Shown here piece by piece: positions 8,410-16,640 of a stretch of DNA of 40,035 nucleotides. The stretch covers positions 1-40,035 of the forward strand of contig JASGUU010000028.1 of assembly GCA_030057555.1 (NCBI GenBank). Direction: 5' to 3'. Each line of letters begins with the position of its first letter. Within the stretch, counting starts at the first letter, position 1. Origin of the DNA: Bacillota bacterium. GTDB taxonomy: Bacteria; Bacillota; Clostridia; Saccharofermentanales; Fastidiosipilaceae. The translations under genes were made by a program, and so were the position numbers. Under the pieces are notes generated by a model that ran no database searches, was not told where the DNA came from, and was given only the letters and a program-made list of their open reading frames with translations.

Positions 8410-8455
8410 TGCCTTGGATAAGGCAAGATGAGAAACATGCCTTAATAAAGGAAAG
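8409..8455 (+). promoter_or_regulatory. Duplicated palindrome at the satD start site (candidate operator)
   Basis: TTGCCTT-GGAT-AAGGCAA (8409-8426) is a perfect 7-bp inverted repeat overlapping the -10 box and predicted start. A second, weaker copy, GCCTTAATAAAGG, lies at 8439-8451; the two half-sites begin 28 bases apart. The arrangement suits binding by a dimeric regulator at two sites. The SatD protein has a helix-turn-helix-like C-terminus, so self-regulation is possible but unproven. Confidence 0.5.
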
Positions 8456-8532
8456 AGCGCCATTGTGCGCGGGAAGCAGGCCGCCCGGCCCGTGCTGCGG
8501 GTGGATGAGAAAGCTGAAGGGAGGGGAGGGAC

Positions 8533-9198
8533 GTGGCCAGATACATTGTCCTCATCGGCGATCTGATCGGGTCGCGGAAAATACGCAATCGCGGAGAGAT
8601 CCAGGAACGGCTGCGGGATGTCCTCGCCCAGCTGAACGAAAGATACAGCAGCATGCTGGCCTCCCGTCTGATGCTGACTCTCGGCGATGAGTTTCAGGGA
8701 ATCTTCAGGCCCGATCCCCGGCTGCTCCGGCTGCTCGATGAACTTTTTCTCGCCGCTCCGCATCCCTTTCGCCTGGGGCTGGGCTATGGTGAGATTGTCA
8801 CCGCGATAGATCCCGAGCTGAGCATCGGAGCGGACGGAGAAGCCTTCTGGCACGCACGGACCGCCATCGACAGGGCGCACAGGGAGACCTATGGCGGCAT
8901 CTGCCACATTTCCTTCGCCGGCGGCTGTGAGCGCGCCGACTCCACCATCAACACGCTCTTTTTACTGTCCGAGACGATCAAGACGCAGTGGACCAGACTG
9001 CAGCTTGAGACGTTCGCAGCTCTGCTGGCCAGCGATATCTACGATGAGGATTTTCATCAGGCGGATTTTGCCAGAACGCTTGGCATCAGCGAAAGCAGCC
9101 TGAGCAAGCGCCTCTCGCTTGGCCATATCAAGATCTATCTGAGAGCCCGAACGGAGATTACGCAGCTGCTGGAGGCCTACGATGCGCCAGCTGAGTGA
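8533..9198 (+). CDS. SatD family protein
   Basis: A 221-residue protein matching the SatD family by its motifs: VLIGDLIGSR (6-15), LTLGDEFQGIF (48-58), RLGLGYGEI (80-88), GADGEAFWHARTAID (99-113). A C-terminal helix-turn-helix-like segment (FARTLGISESSLSKRL, 179-194) suggests DNA binding. The spacing of the two aspartates and of the RxGxxxGE motif resembles nucleotide-cyclase palm domains, an observation of mine rather than a known activity. The GTG is preceded by GGGGAGGG. It overlaps the DUF3307 gene by 17 bases, and this pairing is common for the family. The name comes from an acid-tolerance locus in streptococci; the molecular function is not established. Confidence 0.85.
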   Translation: MARYIVLIGDLIGSRKIRNRGEIQERLRDVLAQLNERYSSMLASRLMLTLGDEFQGIFRPDPRLLRLLDELFLAAPHPFRLGLGYGEIVTAIDPELSIGADGEAFWHARTAIDRAHRETYGGICHISFAGGCERADSTINTLFLLSETIKTQWTRLQLETFAALLASDIYDEDFHQADFARTLGISESSLSKRLSLGHIKIYLRARTEITQLLEAYDAPAE

Positions 9199-9919
9199 TT
9201 TCACCGTCATTCTCCTGATCTGCCGGCTGCTCGGGGATTTCCAGCTGTGCATTCGGAAGGGCCCCGCCTGCCGGCCCCGAAGCGTCAGGCAACGGCTGCG
9301 GCAGGTCATGGTTCATGCGCTGCTTCTGCTGTATCCGTTCAGCCTCAGCCTGCGCAGCGGAGCTCCGCTGAGCGGGCTCGCCGTCCTTTCGCTTCTACTC
9401 GCGGCGTGCTCCCTGCTGGATCTCCTGACGGATCTTCTCTGCCGCAGGTACCCGCGCCGACGTCCGGGCATTTGCATCGTCAGCCGGCTGTTCTGTGTCA
9501 TGCTCATTCTGGGCGCGGGACAGCTCGGCCCGGTTCTGCTGGACCGGCGCCTGCTGACGCTCAGGCCTTTCTGGCTCAGCAGAGAGCAGCTCAACTGGCT
9601 CCTGCTCGTGGTCCTGGTGACGAAGCCTGCGAACGTCCTGCACGAACTCGCACTCGGCCGCTATGCGCCACTGAGTGCGGAAATGTCGCTGACGAAGAAA
9701 GGTGCCGGTGCCCTGATCGGCAGTCTGGAGCGGCTGCTGTCGGTGATTTTTCTGGCGGCCGGTCAGCCGGGTGCCATCGGCCTCGTCTGCACCGCGAAGT
9801 CCATCGCACGTTTCAAGCAGATCGAGGAGGACAAGGGCTTCGCCGAATATTACCTGATCGGTACCCTCTACAGCATTCTCTATGCCATTGTCTCCTATTA
9901 CCTGGTCATGCACAGCTAG
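9182..9919 (+). CDS. DUF3307 family membrane protein
   Basis: A 245-residue integral membrane protein with about six hydrophobic segments, starting inside the end of satD. The end of the protein carries the typical DUF3307 block: GALIGSLERLLSVIF, then AIGLVCTAKSIARFKQ and EYYLIGTLYSILYA. The N-terminal RLLGDFQLCIRK segment also fits the family. SatD and DUF3307 genes are often neighbours and presumably act together at the membrane; no activity is known. There is no obvious terminator after the stop. Confidence 0.82.
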   Translation: MRQLSDFTVILLICRLLGDFQLCIRKGPACRPRSVRQRLRQVMVHALLLLYPFSLSLRSGAPLSGLAVLSLLLAACSLLDLLTDLLCRRYPRRRPGICIVSRLFCVMLILGAGQLGPVLLDRRLLTLRPFWLSREQLNWLLLVVLVTKPANVLHELALGRYAPLSAEMSLTKKGAGALIGSLERLLSVIFLAAGQPGAIGLVCTAKSIARFKQIEEDKGFAEYYLIGTLYSILYAIVSYYLVMHS

Positions 9920-10153
9920 CGGGACTGGCCAGGTTCACCACTGAGAAGAGGCTGCAAGCCCCTGGCGGGTTGAATCAGGGACGCACGGGCCGGTCTGTAC
10001 TGCCAGCAGGTCCGTCCGAGATGAAGTGAGCCTGAAGTGAATGATGACGGGCGCTGGCGGCGGCAGGGAAGGAAGACAGGGGAAGGCAGACGGGGAAACC
10101 GGGCGCATGATCGCCGGCTGCTCTGAAAAGACCCTGCCGGCATGGTGTCTGGT
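9920..10153. other. Non-coding stretch after the DUF3307 gene
   Basis: No open reading frame here has a ribosome binding site or recognisable protein features, and no RNA gene or terminator with a T run is seen. It leads into the dispersed repeat copy at 10154 and, further on, to the tRNA promoter at 10557. Confidence 0.6.
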
Positions 10154-10362
10154 CTGTTGCATAGAGGGTGGGTGAGCAGGATTTCAACTTGTACACGGAC
10201 AACTGCGCATAAGTTGTAATTCTGAGCCCCAAATCACCACTCACGGCGAATTTTGTAGCAATAATTCAGGTTATGCGCGCCGGAACGTGTACAGGTCGCT
10301 TTTTTGCTCACTGCATACTGTACCCAGATCGAAAAATGCTGCTTTCTGCGAGCAAAGGAGCA
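10154..10362 (+). repeat. Dispersed intergenic repeat, copy A
   Basis: This AT-richer stretch aligns over about 200 bases with 32637-32850 on the same strand, at roughly 70% identity by eye. Shared blocks in order are GTGAGCAG, CAACTT, CACGG, GCATAAGTTG, TGAGCC, TCACCACTC, TTTTGT, GCCGGAA, CACTGCATA and TACCCAG. CAACTT (10185-10190) and AAGTTG (10211-10216) form an inverted repeat, but unlike copy B no T run follows. No protein is encoded. It lies between the satD operon and the tRNA operon. Function unknown: a mobile or regulatory element, or a non-coding RNA, are all possible. Confidence 0.75.
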
Positions 10363-10556
10363 GGCTGCAGCAGCCGAAAGAGGCAGGCGGCACCTAAAAT
10401 ACCCATAACAGGTGAAACAGAGCAGTCATCCGGAGTTCTGTCATACACCCTGGTGTGAGAACGGCTGGGATGCACGGCTTTCAGATGTCTCGCCCGTCTG
10501 TTGTCACATGGCCCGGAAAGTCCCGCCAGGCCAGGCCAGGCGCGCCGAAATGAAAC
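10363..10556. other. Non-coding stretch before the tRNA promoter
   Basis: No gene is supported. A short palindrome ACACC-CT-GGTGT is at 10445-10456, and CCAGG is repeated three times near 10527-10541. Neither has an evident role. Confidence 0.5.
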
Positions 10557-10585
10557 TTGCCAAGCTTCGATGTGATCACTATAAT
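10557..10585 (+). promoter_or_regulatory. Promoter of the tRNA operon
   Basis: TTGCCA (10557-10562) and a perfect TATAAT (10580-10585) are 17 bases apart. Transcription should start near 10592, about 25 bases before tRNA-His. This is the strongest promoter by consensus in the window, as expected for stable RNA genes. Confidence 0.85.
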
Positions 10586-10616
10586 GAGCTTCGCGTCTCA
10601 AATCAGGGACCAATAT

Positions 10617-10694
10617 GGTGAGATTAGCTCAGTTGGTTAGAGCGCCAGATTGTGGCTCTGGAGGTCGTGGGTTCGATTCCCATATCTCACCCCA
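10617..10694 (+). tRNA. tRNA-His (anticodon GTG)
   Basis: A complete cloverleaf: acceptor GTGAGAT pairs with ATCTCAC, the D arm is GCTC/GAGC, the anticodon loop reads ATTGTGGC, and the T arm contains GGTTCGATTCC. The G at 10617 is the extra G-1 that marks tRNA-His and faces discriminator C10691. CCA (10692-10694) is encoded. Confidence 0.97.
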
Positions 10695-10767
10695 GATTGC
10701 AGCACGAGGCTTCCGATCGCCACGGCTCAATACAGCCAGAGCGTTCGGGGGCCGCGTGTCCGTTACG

Positions 10768-10787
10768 GTACGGGTGGGCACCCGTAC
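10768..10787 (+). other. Perfect hairpin between tRNA-His and tRNA-Gln
   Basis: GTACGGGT-GGGC-ACCCGTAC is an 8-bp perfect stem with a four-base loop in the 125-base spacer inside the tRNA operon. No T run follows, so it is not a typical terminator. It could shape processing of the precursor. Confidence 0.55.
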
Positions 10788-10819
10788 ACGAGACAGCCGC
10801 ACCGGCACTTGATTTACAA

Positions 10820-10894
10820 TGGGGTGTCGCCAAGCGGTAAGGCACGGGACTTTGACTCCCGCATTCGCAGGTTCGAATCCTGCCACTCCAGCCA
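10820..10894 (+). tRNA. tRNA-Gln (anticodon TTG)
   Basis: A complete cloverleaf beginning with T, as usual for tRNA-Gln: acceptor TGGGGTG pairs with CACTCCA, anticodon TTG sits in ACTTTGACT, the T arm has GGTTCGAATCC, discriminator G, and CCA is encoded. Only one base separates it from tRNA-Lys. Confidence 0.97.
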
Positions 10895-10895
10895 T

Positions 10896-10971
10896 GATCC
10901 ACTAGCTCAGTCGGTAGAGCATCTGACTTTTAATCAGAGGGTCTCGGGTTCGAGTCCCGAGTGGATCACCA
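10896..10971 (+). tRNA. tRNA-Lys (anticodon TTT)
   Basis: A complete cloverleaf: acceptor GATCCAC pairs with GTGGATC, D arm GCTC/GAGC, anticodon TTT in ACTTTTAAT, T arm with GGTTCGAGTCC, discriminator A, and encoded CCA ending at 10971. Confidence 0.97.
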
Positions 10972-10976
10972 GAGCG

Positions 10977-11009
10977 AAACCCCTGCGGCCTCTACGTCTC
11001 AGGGGTTTT
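10977..11009 (+). terminator. Rho-independent terminator of the tRNA operon
   Basis: AAACCCCTG (10977-10985) pairs with CAGGGGTTT (11000-11008), followed by the end of the T tract. It lies six bases after tRNA-Lys, at the expected place. Confidence 0.85.
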
Positions 11010-11101
11010 GCCGTTACAGGGGAGATGGTGCCGGACGGCGAAAACCTCCCCGCAAGCTCCCCTCGCCATCTGGCCGGAGAGCTGCCGGCCCTGGACAGGC
11101 C

Positions 11102-11446
11102 ATGAGGAAGACGGAGAAAGGAAATGCGGGTTGCGTGGGAGAAAAGAAGACGACTAAAAAATGGCCGATAGATGAACTGCTGCAGAATCTGGAAAACAGA
11201 ATGGCGAACAGATACGCGCAGGTGGATATAGAATCAGATCGCTGCTATTTGCTGCCCAATGGCGTTGTTTTCAAATTCTACCGGCCACTCGGATTTCTAT
11301 CCCTGGTCATCGAGTACGCAGATAATCTGGAAGATGCTGAACGGAGCCTGTTCGAGGATGGAGACCCGTTTCCTCTGGTCTGGGGCGAAGAGAGAATCTT
11401 CGCAGCCATGGTCCGGGAGATTGAGGAGGAAGCCGGCGATTCTTAG
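11102..11446 (+). CDS. Small acidic protein of unknown function
   Basis: A 114-residue reading frame whose lower G+C and codon use differ from its neighbours. After a lysine-rich start (KTTKKWPIDELLQNLENRMAN) it has an alternating hydrophobic pattern (VDIESDRCYLLPNGVVFKFY, GFLSLVIEYADNLEDAERSLFEDGDPFPL) and ends in an acidic helix (AMVREIEEEAGDS). I recognise the general pattern of short uncharacterised proteins in Clostridia, but no named family. The ATG at 11102 has only a weak ribosome site; a GTG at 11135 behind AAAGGA is an alternative. It follows the tRNA terminator and precedes sbcD by about 150 bases. Confidence 0.6.
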   Translation: MRKTEKGNAGCVGEKKTTKKWPIDELLQNLENRMANRYAQVDIESDRCYLLPNGVVFKFYRPLGFLSLVIEYADNLEDAERSLFEDGDPFPLVWGEERIFAAMVREIEEEAGDS

Positions 11447-11598
11447 CCGCTCCCGTGCGCCGGCGGGATTTCCCCCGCGCCCCGGAATCCGGCAGCCGCT
11501 GAGGGCGAAAAACGTCATGAAACGGGATCTGGTCCCGGACCGGGTCTGTGCGATGATGACAGACAGCAGTGACTGTAAATGCAAAGGATGTATGCCTT

Positions 11599-12888
11599 GT
11601 GAATGATGATGGTGCAAAGGCTGTGGCGCCCTTCCGTGTCCTTCACAGCTCGGACTGGCATCTCGGGGCCCAGCTCGCCGGGAGGCGGCGTCATGAGGAG
11701 CAGAGAGCCTTTCTCGACTGGCTCACGGAGACGCTGAGACGTGAAGCGGTCGACTGCCTGGTGGTGGCAGGCGACATCTTCGACACGACGGTGCCGACGA
11801 ACCAGGCGCAGCGCCTGCTTTATGACTTTCTGGTGAGCGTTGCCCGCGGCGGCGCCTGTCGCCATGTGGTGCTGGTGGCCGGGAATCATGACTCCGTTTC
11901 CTTTCTCGAGGCGCCGCGGCAGCTGCTCGGGGCGCTCGATATCCATGTGGTGGCCGAGATCGGGGAGGGGCCGGAGGACGATGTCTTCGTGCTCGACGAT
12001 GCCTCTGGTCGTCCCGCCCTGATCGTGGGCGCGGTGCCCTATCTGCGGGACCGGGACATGCGGCGCCAGGCCGCGGGCGAGACGGCGGCGGACAAGGAGC
12101 GCCTGCTCCTCGAGGGAATTGCGGCCCATTACGCCAAAATCGGCCGCCGGGCCGAGGCCCTGCGCGCTGCGGAGCGCGGACGGTCGGGGCGGCGTCTGCC
12201 GATTCTGCTGACCGGGCATCTCTTCGCCGCCGGCGGGCGGACCGCGCTGGATGACGGTGTACGCGAGCTCTACGTCGGCAGTCTCGGGCGCGTGCCGCGC
12301 GAGGTCTTCCCGGCGGCGGCGGACTATGTCGCGCTCGGGCACCTGCACGCCGCCCAGACGGTGGCCGGCGACCCGGGCGTGCGCTACAGCGGGGCGCCGC
12401 TGGCGCTCGGTTTCGGGGAGGCCGGGCGGGAGAGGCAGGTTTTGCGGGTGGACTTTGCCGAAGGAGGCCCTGTGGTGGAGGCGATAGCGGTGCCGGTCTT
12501 TCAGCGGCTGGCCCGGATCGAGGGGAATCTCGCTGAACTCGGCCGCGAAGTGGCAGCGCTCGTGGCGGACGGCGAAAGCGTGCTGGTGGAACTGCGCTAC
12601 ACGGGCGACGAGATTGTGCCCGACCTCGCAGCCCGGATGGAGGACCTCGTCGAGGGATCAGCGGTCGAGCTGCTGCGTGTGCTCAACCCGCGGGCGCTGG
12701 CGCAGCTGCTGCCGGACGGCAGGGAGCGGCTGTCGCTGGGTGAACTCGAGCCGGCCGAGGTCTTCGAGCGCTGTCTGGAGGAAAATGAAGTGCCCGCGGA
12801 GCAGCGCGAGGAGCTGCGCCTCTGTTTCGCGGAGATTGTGGCGGCGCTGCAGGCGCATGATGCGGGGGATGGCGATGCAACTACATAG
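11599..12888 (+). CDS. sbcD: Exonuclease subunit SbcD
   Basis: A 429-residue Mre11-type nuclease, the metallophosphoesterase half of the SbcCD complex that cuts DNA hairpins and processes double-strand breaks. Metal-binding motifs are SSDWHLG (Asp19, His21), GDIFD (58-62), GNHDS (95-99), TGHLF and LGHLH. The C-terminal region matches the SbcC-binding cap. I chose GTG at 11599 because AAAGGA lies ten bases before it; another GTG at 11569 is possible. The gene overlaps the start of sbcC by 14 bases, a normal coupling. No LexA-type box is visible upstream. Confidence 0.95.
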   Translation: MNDDGAKAVAPFRVLHSSDWHLGAQLAGRRRHEEQRAFLDWLTETLRREAVDCLVVAGDIFDTTVPTNQAQRLLYDFLVSVARGGACRHVVLVAGNHDSVSFLEAPRQLLGALDIHVVAEIGEGPEDDVFVLDDASGRPALIVGAVPYLRDRDMRRQAAGETAADKERLLLEGIAAHYAKIGRRAEALRAAERGRSGRRLPILLTGHLFAAGGRTALDDGVRELYVGSLGRVPREVFPAAADYVALGHLHAAQTVAGDPGVRYSGAPLALGFGEAGRERQVLRVDFAEGGPVVEAIAVPVFQRLARIEGNLAELGREVAALVADGESVLVELRYTGDEIVPDLAARMEDLVEGSAVELLRVLNPRALAQLLPDGRERLSLGELEPAEVFERCLEENEVPAEQREELRLCFAEIVAALQAHDAGDGDATT

Positions 12889-15800
12889 CCTGGGTTTTAC
12901 AAACCTGAATTCGCTGGCGGGCAGCTGGCTGATCGATTTCCGGGTGCCGGACTATCGTAACGAGGGGCTCTTCGTCATCACGGGGCCGACGGGGGCGGGT
13001 AAGTCAACGATTCTGGATGCCATCTGTCTCGCGCTCTATGGCGAGACACCGCGGCTCGGGCGCATCACGGCGGGTTCGAACGAGGTCATGACGCGGGGGA
13101 CGGGCAGCTGCAGGGCCGAACTGGAGTTCGGCATCGGGGAGGATGTCTACCGCTGTACCTGGTCACAGCATCGGGCGCGGGGCCGGGCGGACGGGACGCT
13201 GCAGCCGCCGCGGCACGAGATCGCGCAGCTGGATGAGGACGGCGGGGGGCGCATTCTGAGCGACAGCTACAGCCAGGTTGCCAGGCGTGTGGCGGAGATC
13301 ACGGGCCTCGACTTCGATCGCTTTACCCGCTCCATCCTGCTGGCACAGGGGAATTTCGCGGCCTTTCTGGCGGCCAGCGCGGATCAGCGGGCGCCGATCC
13401 TGGAGCAGATTACGGGAACGGAAGTCTATTCCGAAATCTCGCAGGCCGTGCATGAACGTACGAGTGCGGAGCGGCGCGAGCTCGAGGCGCTGGAGCGCGA
13501 GCTGGAGGGGCTCGCAGGGCTGCCGCCCGGGGAGCGGGCCGCGCTGGAGCAGCGGCTGGGAACGCTGCAGGAGGCGCTCCGGGCGGCGGGGGAGGAGCTC
13601 GCAGCGACGCAGGCGGCCGTGACCCGGGGAGAGCGGCGGGAGGAGCTGAAGCACGCCGTGACCGCCGCGGCCGCGGGATTGGCTGCCGCACGGACCGGGG
13701 AGGAGGCCTTCGCGCCCGGGCGGACGCGTCTCGAACGGGGGCGGCGGGCGGCCGGGCTGCTGTCGCAGTTTGCCGGGCTCGAGGGGGCGAGGCGGGCCGC
13801 CGGAGAGGCCGGGCGCAGCGCTGCCGCGACAGAGGAGGAGCTGGGCAGGCTGGAGGAGCAGGTCGGCGCCGGCGAAGCGGCGGTGCAGGAGAGCGCCGCG
13901 GCGCGCCTGGGCGTCGAGCAGGAACTGCGGGAGGGTCAGCCGGCGCTGGCCGCGCTACGGGCCCTCGACGTACAGCGGCGGGAGGCCGCGTCGGCCTGGG
14001 AGGAGGCACGGCAGCGCTCCGGAGAAGCAGGGGAGCGCCTGCGGCAGCTGCGCGAACAGCAGGAGGGCGACCTGAAGGCGGCAGACAGGCTGCGGGCGGC
14101 GCTCGCAGAGCTGGAACGGCAGCTGGCCGGGACGGCCGGGGATCAGGCGCTGCTCGGGGAAATCGCCCGTCTTGAGGACTGGGCCGGAACCTGGATGGCG
14201 GGCGAGGCGGAGCTCGCGGCGGCACGCGACACGGAGAACCGGACGGCGAAGGCGCTGGAGGCCGCGGCAGCGGGCTGGCGGGAGGCAGAGGCGGCGCTGG
14301 GCTCTGCCCGCGGGGAGCTCGCCGCCCTGACAGCCGCGGTGGCGGAGTGGCAGCGGCAGCTCGAGGAGGTCACGGGTGCCGAGGATCCGGCCCAGCTGCG
14401 TCGACAGCAGCGGGAGACGGAGGCCAGAAGCCGCGCACTCGAGAATCTGAGGCGGATCTGTGCGGACAGGGAGGCGCTCGCGGCCGCACGGGAGGCGGCC
14501 GCCGGGGCGGAGAAGGAGCGCCAGGAGCGGCAGCGGTCTGCGGCTGCCGAGCTGGAGACGGCCCGGCGGGAGCTGGAGCACGCCGAGGAGCGGGTGGCGC
14601 TGCTGACCCGGCTGTGCGACCGCGCCCGTCAGGTGGCCGGCTTCGAGGCTCAGCGGGCTGCTCTGGTCAGGGGCGAAGCCTGTCCGCTCTGCGGCTCCGT
14701 CGAGCATCCCTATTGTCAGGAGGGTGAGGCCCTGCCTCTGGCGGAGGAGACGCAGCTCGCGGAGGCGCGCGCCGTCGGGCAGGACTGGCAGCGCAGCTGT
14801 CTGCGCCTCGAGAGTCAGCGGGAGTCGCTCGCCGCAGAGAGCAGGCGCTGGCGGGAGGGGGAGGAGCAGAGCCGGGCCGGGCTCGCGGAGCTGACCCGGG
14901 AGCTCGACAGCGAAACAGCCAGGCTGGATCTGGCGCCCGCTTCCGCCCCGGACTGGCTCGCTGAGGTACTCGAGCCCGCTCTCGGGGCAGCGGAGTCCGA
15001 CCTCGCGGCACTGGAGAAGCGCCTCGGCGACATCGATCGTCTCGGCCTGGAGCTGGGCGAAGCGCGCCGGCAGGCGGAGGCCGGGCGTGCCAGTGTCGCG
15101 GCGGCTGAGCAGCTGGAGCGCGATGCGGAACGTCTGCGTCAGGAGGGGGAAAATGCTGCCGGCGCGGCTCTCGAGAAGCGGCAGGCCCTGGAGGCCGGAC
15201 AGCTGAAACAGCGTGAACGCCTCGCCGCGGCGCTGGAAAATTATGGACTCACGCTGCGCGATGCCACTGCGCTCGAGGAGCAGATGAGCGGGCTGAGAAC
15301 ACGCGAAGAGACCTGGAGGAATCGCATCCTCCAGAAGTCGTCGCATGAGCGCAGCCTCGTGAGCCTCACGGGTCGTATCGGGCAGCGCGCCGAGACGCTC
15401 GCCGAACGCGGGGAAGAGGCGCAGGCGGCGGAGCAGGCGGTCGGGCTGCGCGAGGAAGAGAGGCGGGCACTCGACCGGCGCCGCCTCGAGGAGTACGGCG
15501 AGCTTGATCCGGATGCCGAGGAGAAGCGGCTCGGTGAAGCCTGTGAGGCGGCGCGGCAGGCGGAGCAGGAAGCTGCCGGGAACCTCGCCCGGCTGACGAC
15601 GGCGCGCGATCTGACGCGGCAGCGGATGACGGAGCTGCGTTCGGATCTTGAGCTCCGGACGGCGGCCCTGAAAGACGCGGAGGCGGACTTTGGCCGGGCT
15701 GCCGTGGAGCGCGGCTTCGCGGATGAGGCGGACTGGACTCTGGCCCGCCTCACAGCCGCGGAGCTGGCGGAGCTCGAGGCCGAGGACGGGCGCCTGCGCA

Positions 15801-16570
15801 TGCGGGTCGCGGAGGAAAAGGCCAGACATGAGCGCCTGCTGACGGAACTGGCCGCCGTGGAGAGGGAGGCGGCGGCGCCGCGTCCGCTCGCCGAACTGCG
15901 GGAGGAGGTTGTGGAGCTCGAGCGCCGCCGGGAAAAACTCAGCGAGGAGCGGGGTGCTCTGCGACAGCAGCTGGACGACGATGCCAAAGTCGCCGCCCGG
16001 CGTGCCGGGCTGGAGGAGCGCCGGCGCAGCCAGCGCGGGGATCTGCGGCGCTGGCAGGCTTTGCATGCGTTGATAGGCTCTGCCGACGGGAAGAAGTTCC
16101 GCAACTTCGCCCAGGGCCTGACGCTGGACATCGTGATCGCACTGGCGAACGAGCAGCTCGTAAAGCTTACGGACCGCTACCTGCTGCTGCGCAGCCGCAG
16201 CGAGGACCTCGAGCTGCGTGTGATCGACCAGCATCAGGCGGGGGTCGAGCGCCCGACCAGCAATCTCTCGGGCGGCGAGAGCTTCATCATCAGTCTGGCG
16301 CTGGCGCTGGGACTGTCGCAGATGGCCAGCCGGCGTGTGGAGCTCGGCTCTCTCTTCCTCGACGAGGGTTTCGGGACGCTGGATGAGGAAACACTCGGCA
16401 CGGCGCTCGAGGTGCTGGCGGGCCTGCACCGGGACGGCGGCCGGATGATCGGGGTCATCTCGCATGTGGCAGCACTCGAGGATCGCATCCGCACGCGCAT
16501 CCATGTCATCCCGGAACGTGGGGGGCGCAGCCGTCTCGAGGGGCCGGGCGTAAAGCAAGTTGTATCATAG
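12875..16570 (+). CDS. sbcC: Exonuclease subunit SbcC
   Basis: A 1231-residue Rad50-like SMC-type ATPase, partner of SbcD. Walker A is GPTGAGKST (37-45), the zinc-hook CPLC is at 603-606 in the middle of two very long alanine/glutamate/arginine-rich coiled coils, the signature LSGGE is near 1131, Walker B is LFLDEGFGTLDEE and the switch histidine is in VISHV. Length and layout are typical. The ATG at 12875 has GGGGGA just upstream; an ATG two codons earlier is equally possible. The stop is 70 bases before the TIR gene on the same strand, with no terminator seen between them. Confidence 0.95.
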   Translation: MQLHSLGFTNLNSLAGSWLIDFRVPDYRNEGLFVITGPTGAGKSTILDAICLALYGETPRLGRITAGSNEVMTRGTGSCRAELEFGIGEDVYRCTWSQHRARGRADGTLQPPRHEIAQLDEDGGGRILSDSYSQVARRVAEITGLDFDRFTRSILLAQGNFAAFLAASADQRAPILEQITGTEVYSEISQAVHERTSAERRELEALERELEGLAGLPPGERAALEQRLGTLQEALRAAGEELAATQAAVTRGERREELKHAVTAAAAGLAAARTGEEAFAPGRTRLERGRRAAGLLSQFAGLEGARRAAGEAGRSAAATEEELGRLEEQVGAGEAAVQESAAARLGVEQELREGQPALAALRALDVQRREAASAWEEARQRSGEAGERLRQLREQQEGDLKAADRLRAALAELERQLAGTAGDQALLGEIARLEDWAGTWMAGEAELAAARDTENRTAKALEAAAAGWREAEAALGSARGELAALTAAVAEWQRQLEEVTGAEDPAQLRRQQRETEARSRALENLRRICADREALAAAREAAAGAEKERQERQRSAAAELETARRELEHAEERVALLTRLCDRARQVAGFEAQRAALVRGEACPLCGSVEHPYCQEGEALPLAEETQLAEARAVGQDWQRSCLRLESQRESLAAESRRWREGEEQSRAGLAELTRELDSETARLDLAPASAPDWLAEVLEPALGAAESDLAALEKRLGDIDRLGLELGEARRQAEAGRASVAAAEQLERDAERLRQEGENAAGAALEKRQALEAGQLKQRERLAAALENYGLTLRDATALEEQMSGLRTREETWRNRILQKSSHERSLVSLTGRIGQRAETLAERGEEAQAAEQAVGLREEERRALDRRRLEEYGELDPDAEEKRLGEACEAARQAEQEAAGNLARLTTARDLTRQRMTELRSDLELRTAALKDAEADFGRAAVERGFADEADWTLARLTAAELAELEAEDGRLRMRVAEEKARHERLLTELAAVEREAAAPRPLAELREEVVELERRREKLSEERGALRQQLDDDAKVAARRAGLEERRRSQRGDLRRWQALHALIGSADGKKFRNFAQGLTLDIVIALANEQLVKLTDRYLLLRSRSEDLELRVIDQHQAGVERPTSNLSGGESFIISLALALGLSQMASRRVELGSLFLDEGFGTLDEETLGTALEVLAGLHRDGGRMIGVISHVAALEDRIRTRIHVIPERGGRSRLEGPGVKQVVS

Positions 16571-16624
16571 GATGGACCGGGCCGGCAGGCGATGAGCGCC
16601 CCGCGTCCGTCCAGCACAACTGTT

Positions 16625-16634
16625 GGAGGTGATC
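16625..16634 (+). promoter_or_regulatory. Ribosome binding site setting the TIR gene start
   Basis: GGAGGTGATC is complementary to the 3' end of 16S rRNA over ten bases. It ends six bases before the TTG at 16641, which I therefore take as the start in place of the TTG at 16623, which would lie upstream of the site. Confidence 0.7.
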
Positions 16635-16640
16635 CGCTCC

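Noticed and set aside
10895-11101. Integration site of a mobile element after tRNA-Lys
   Set aside because: No integrase gene and no direct repeat of the tRNA 3' end were found in the following sequence; a normal terminator follows instead.
13955-16558. Very long antisense reading frame opposite sbcC
   Set aside because: It has no start signal and no recognisable domain, and it is the expected by-product of GC-rich codon use in the coiled-coil gene.
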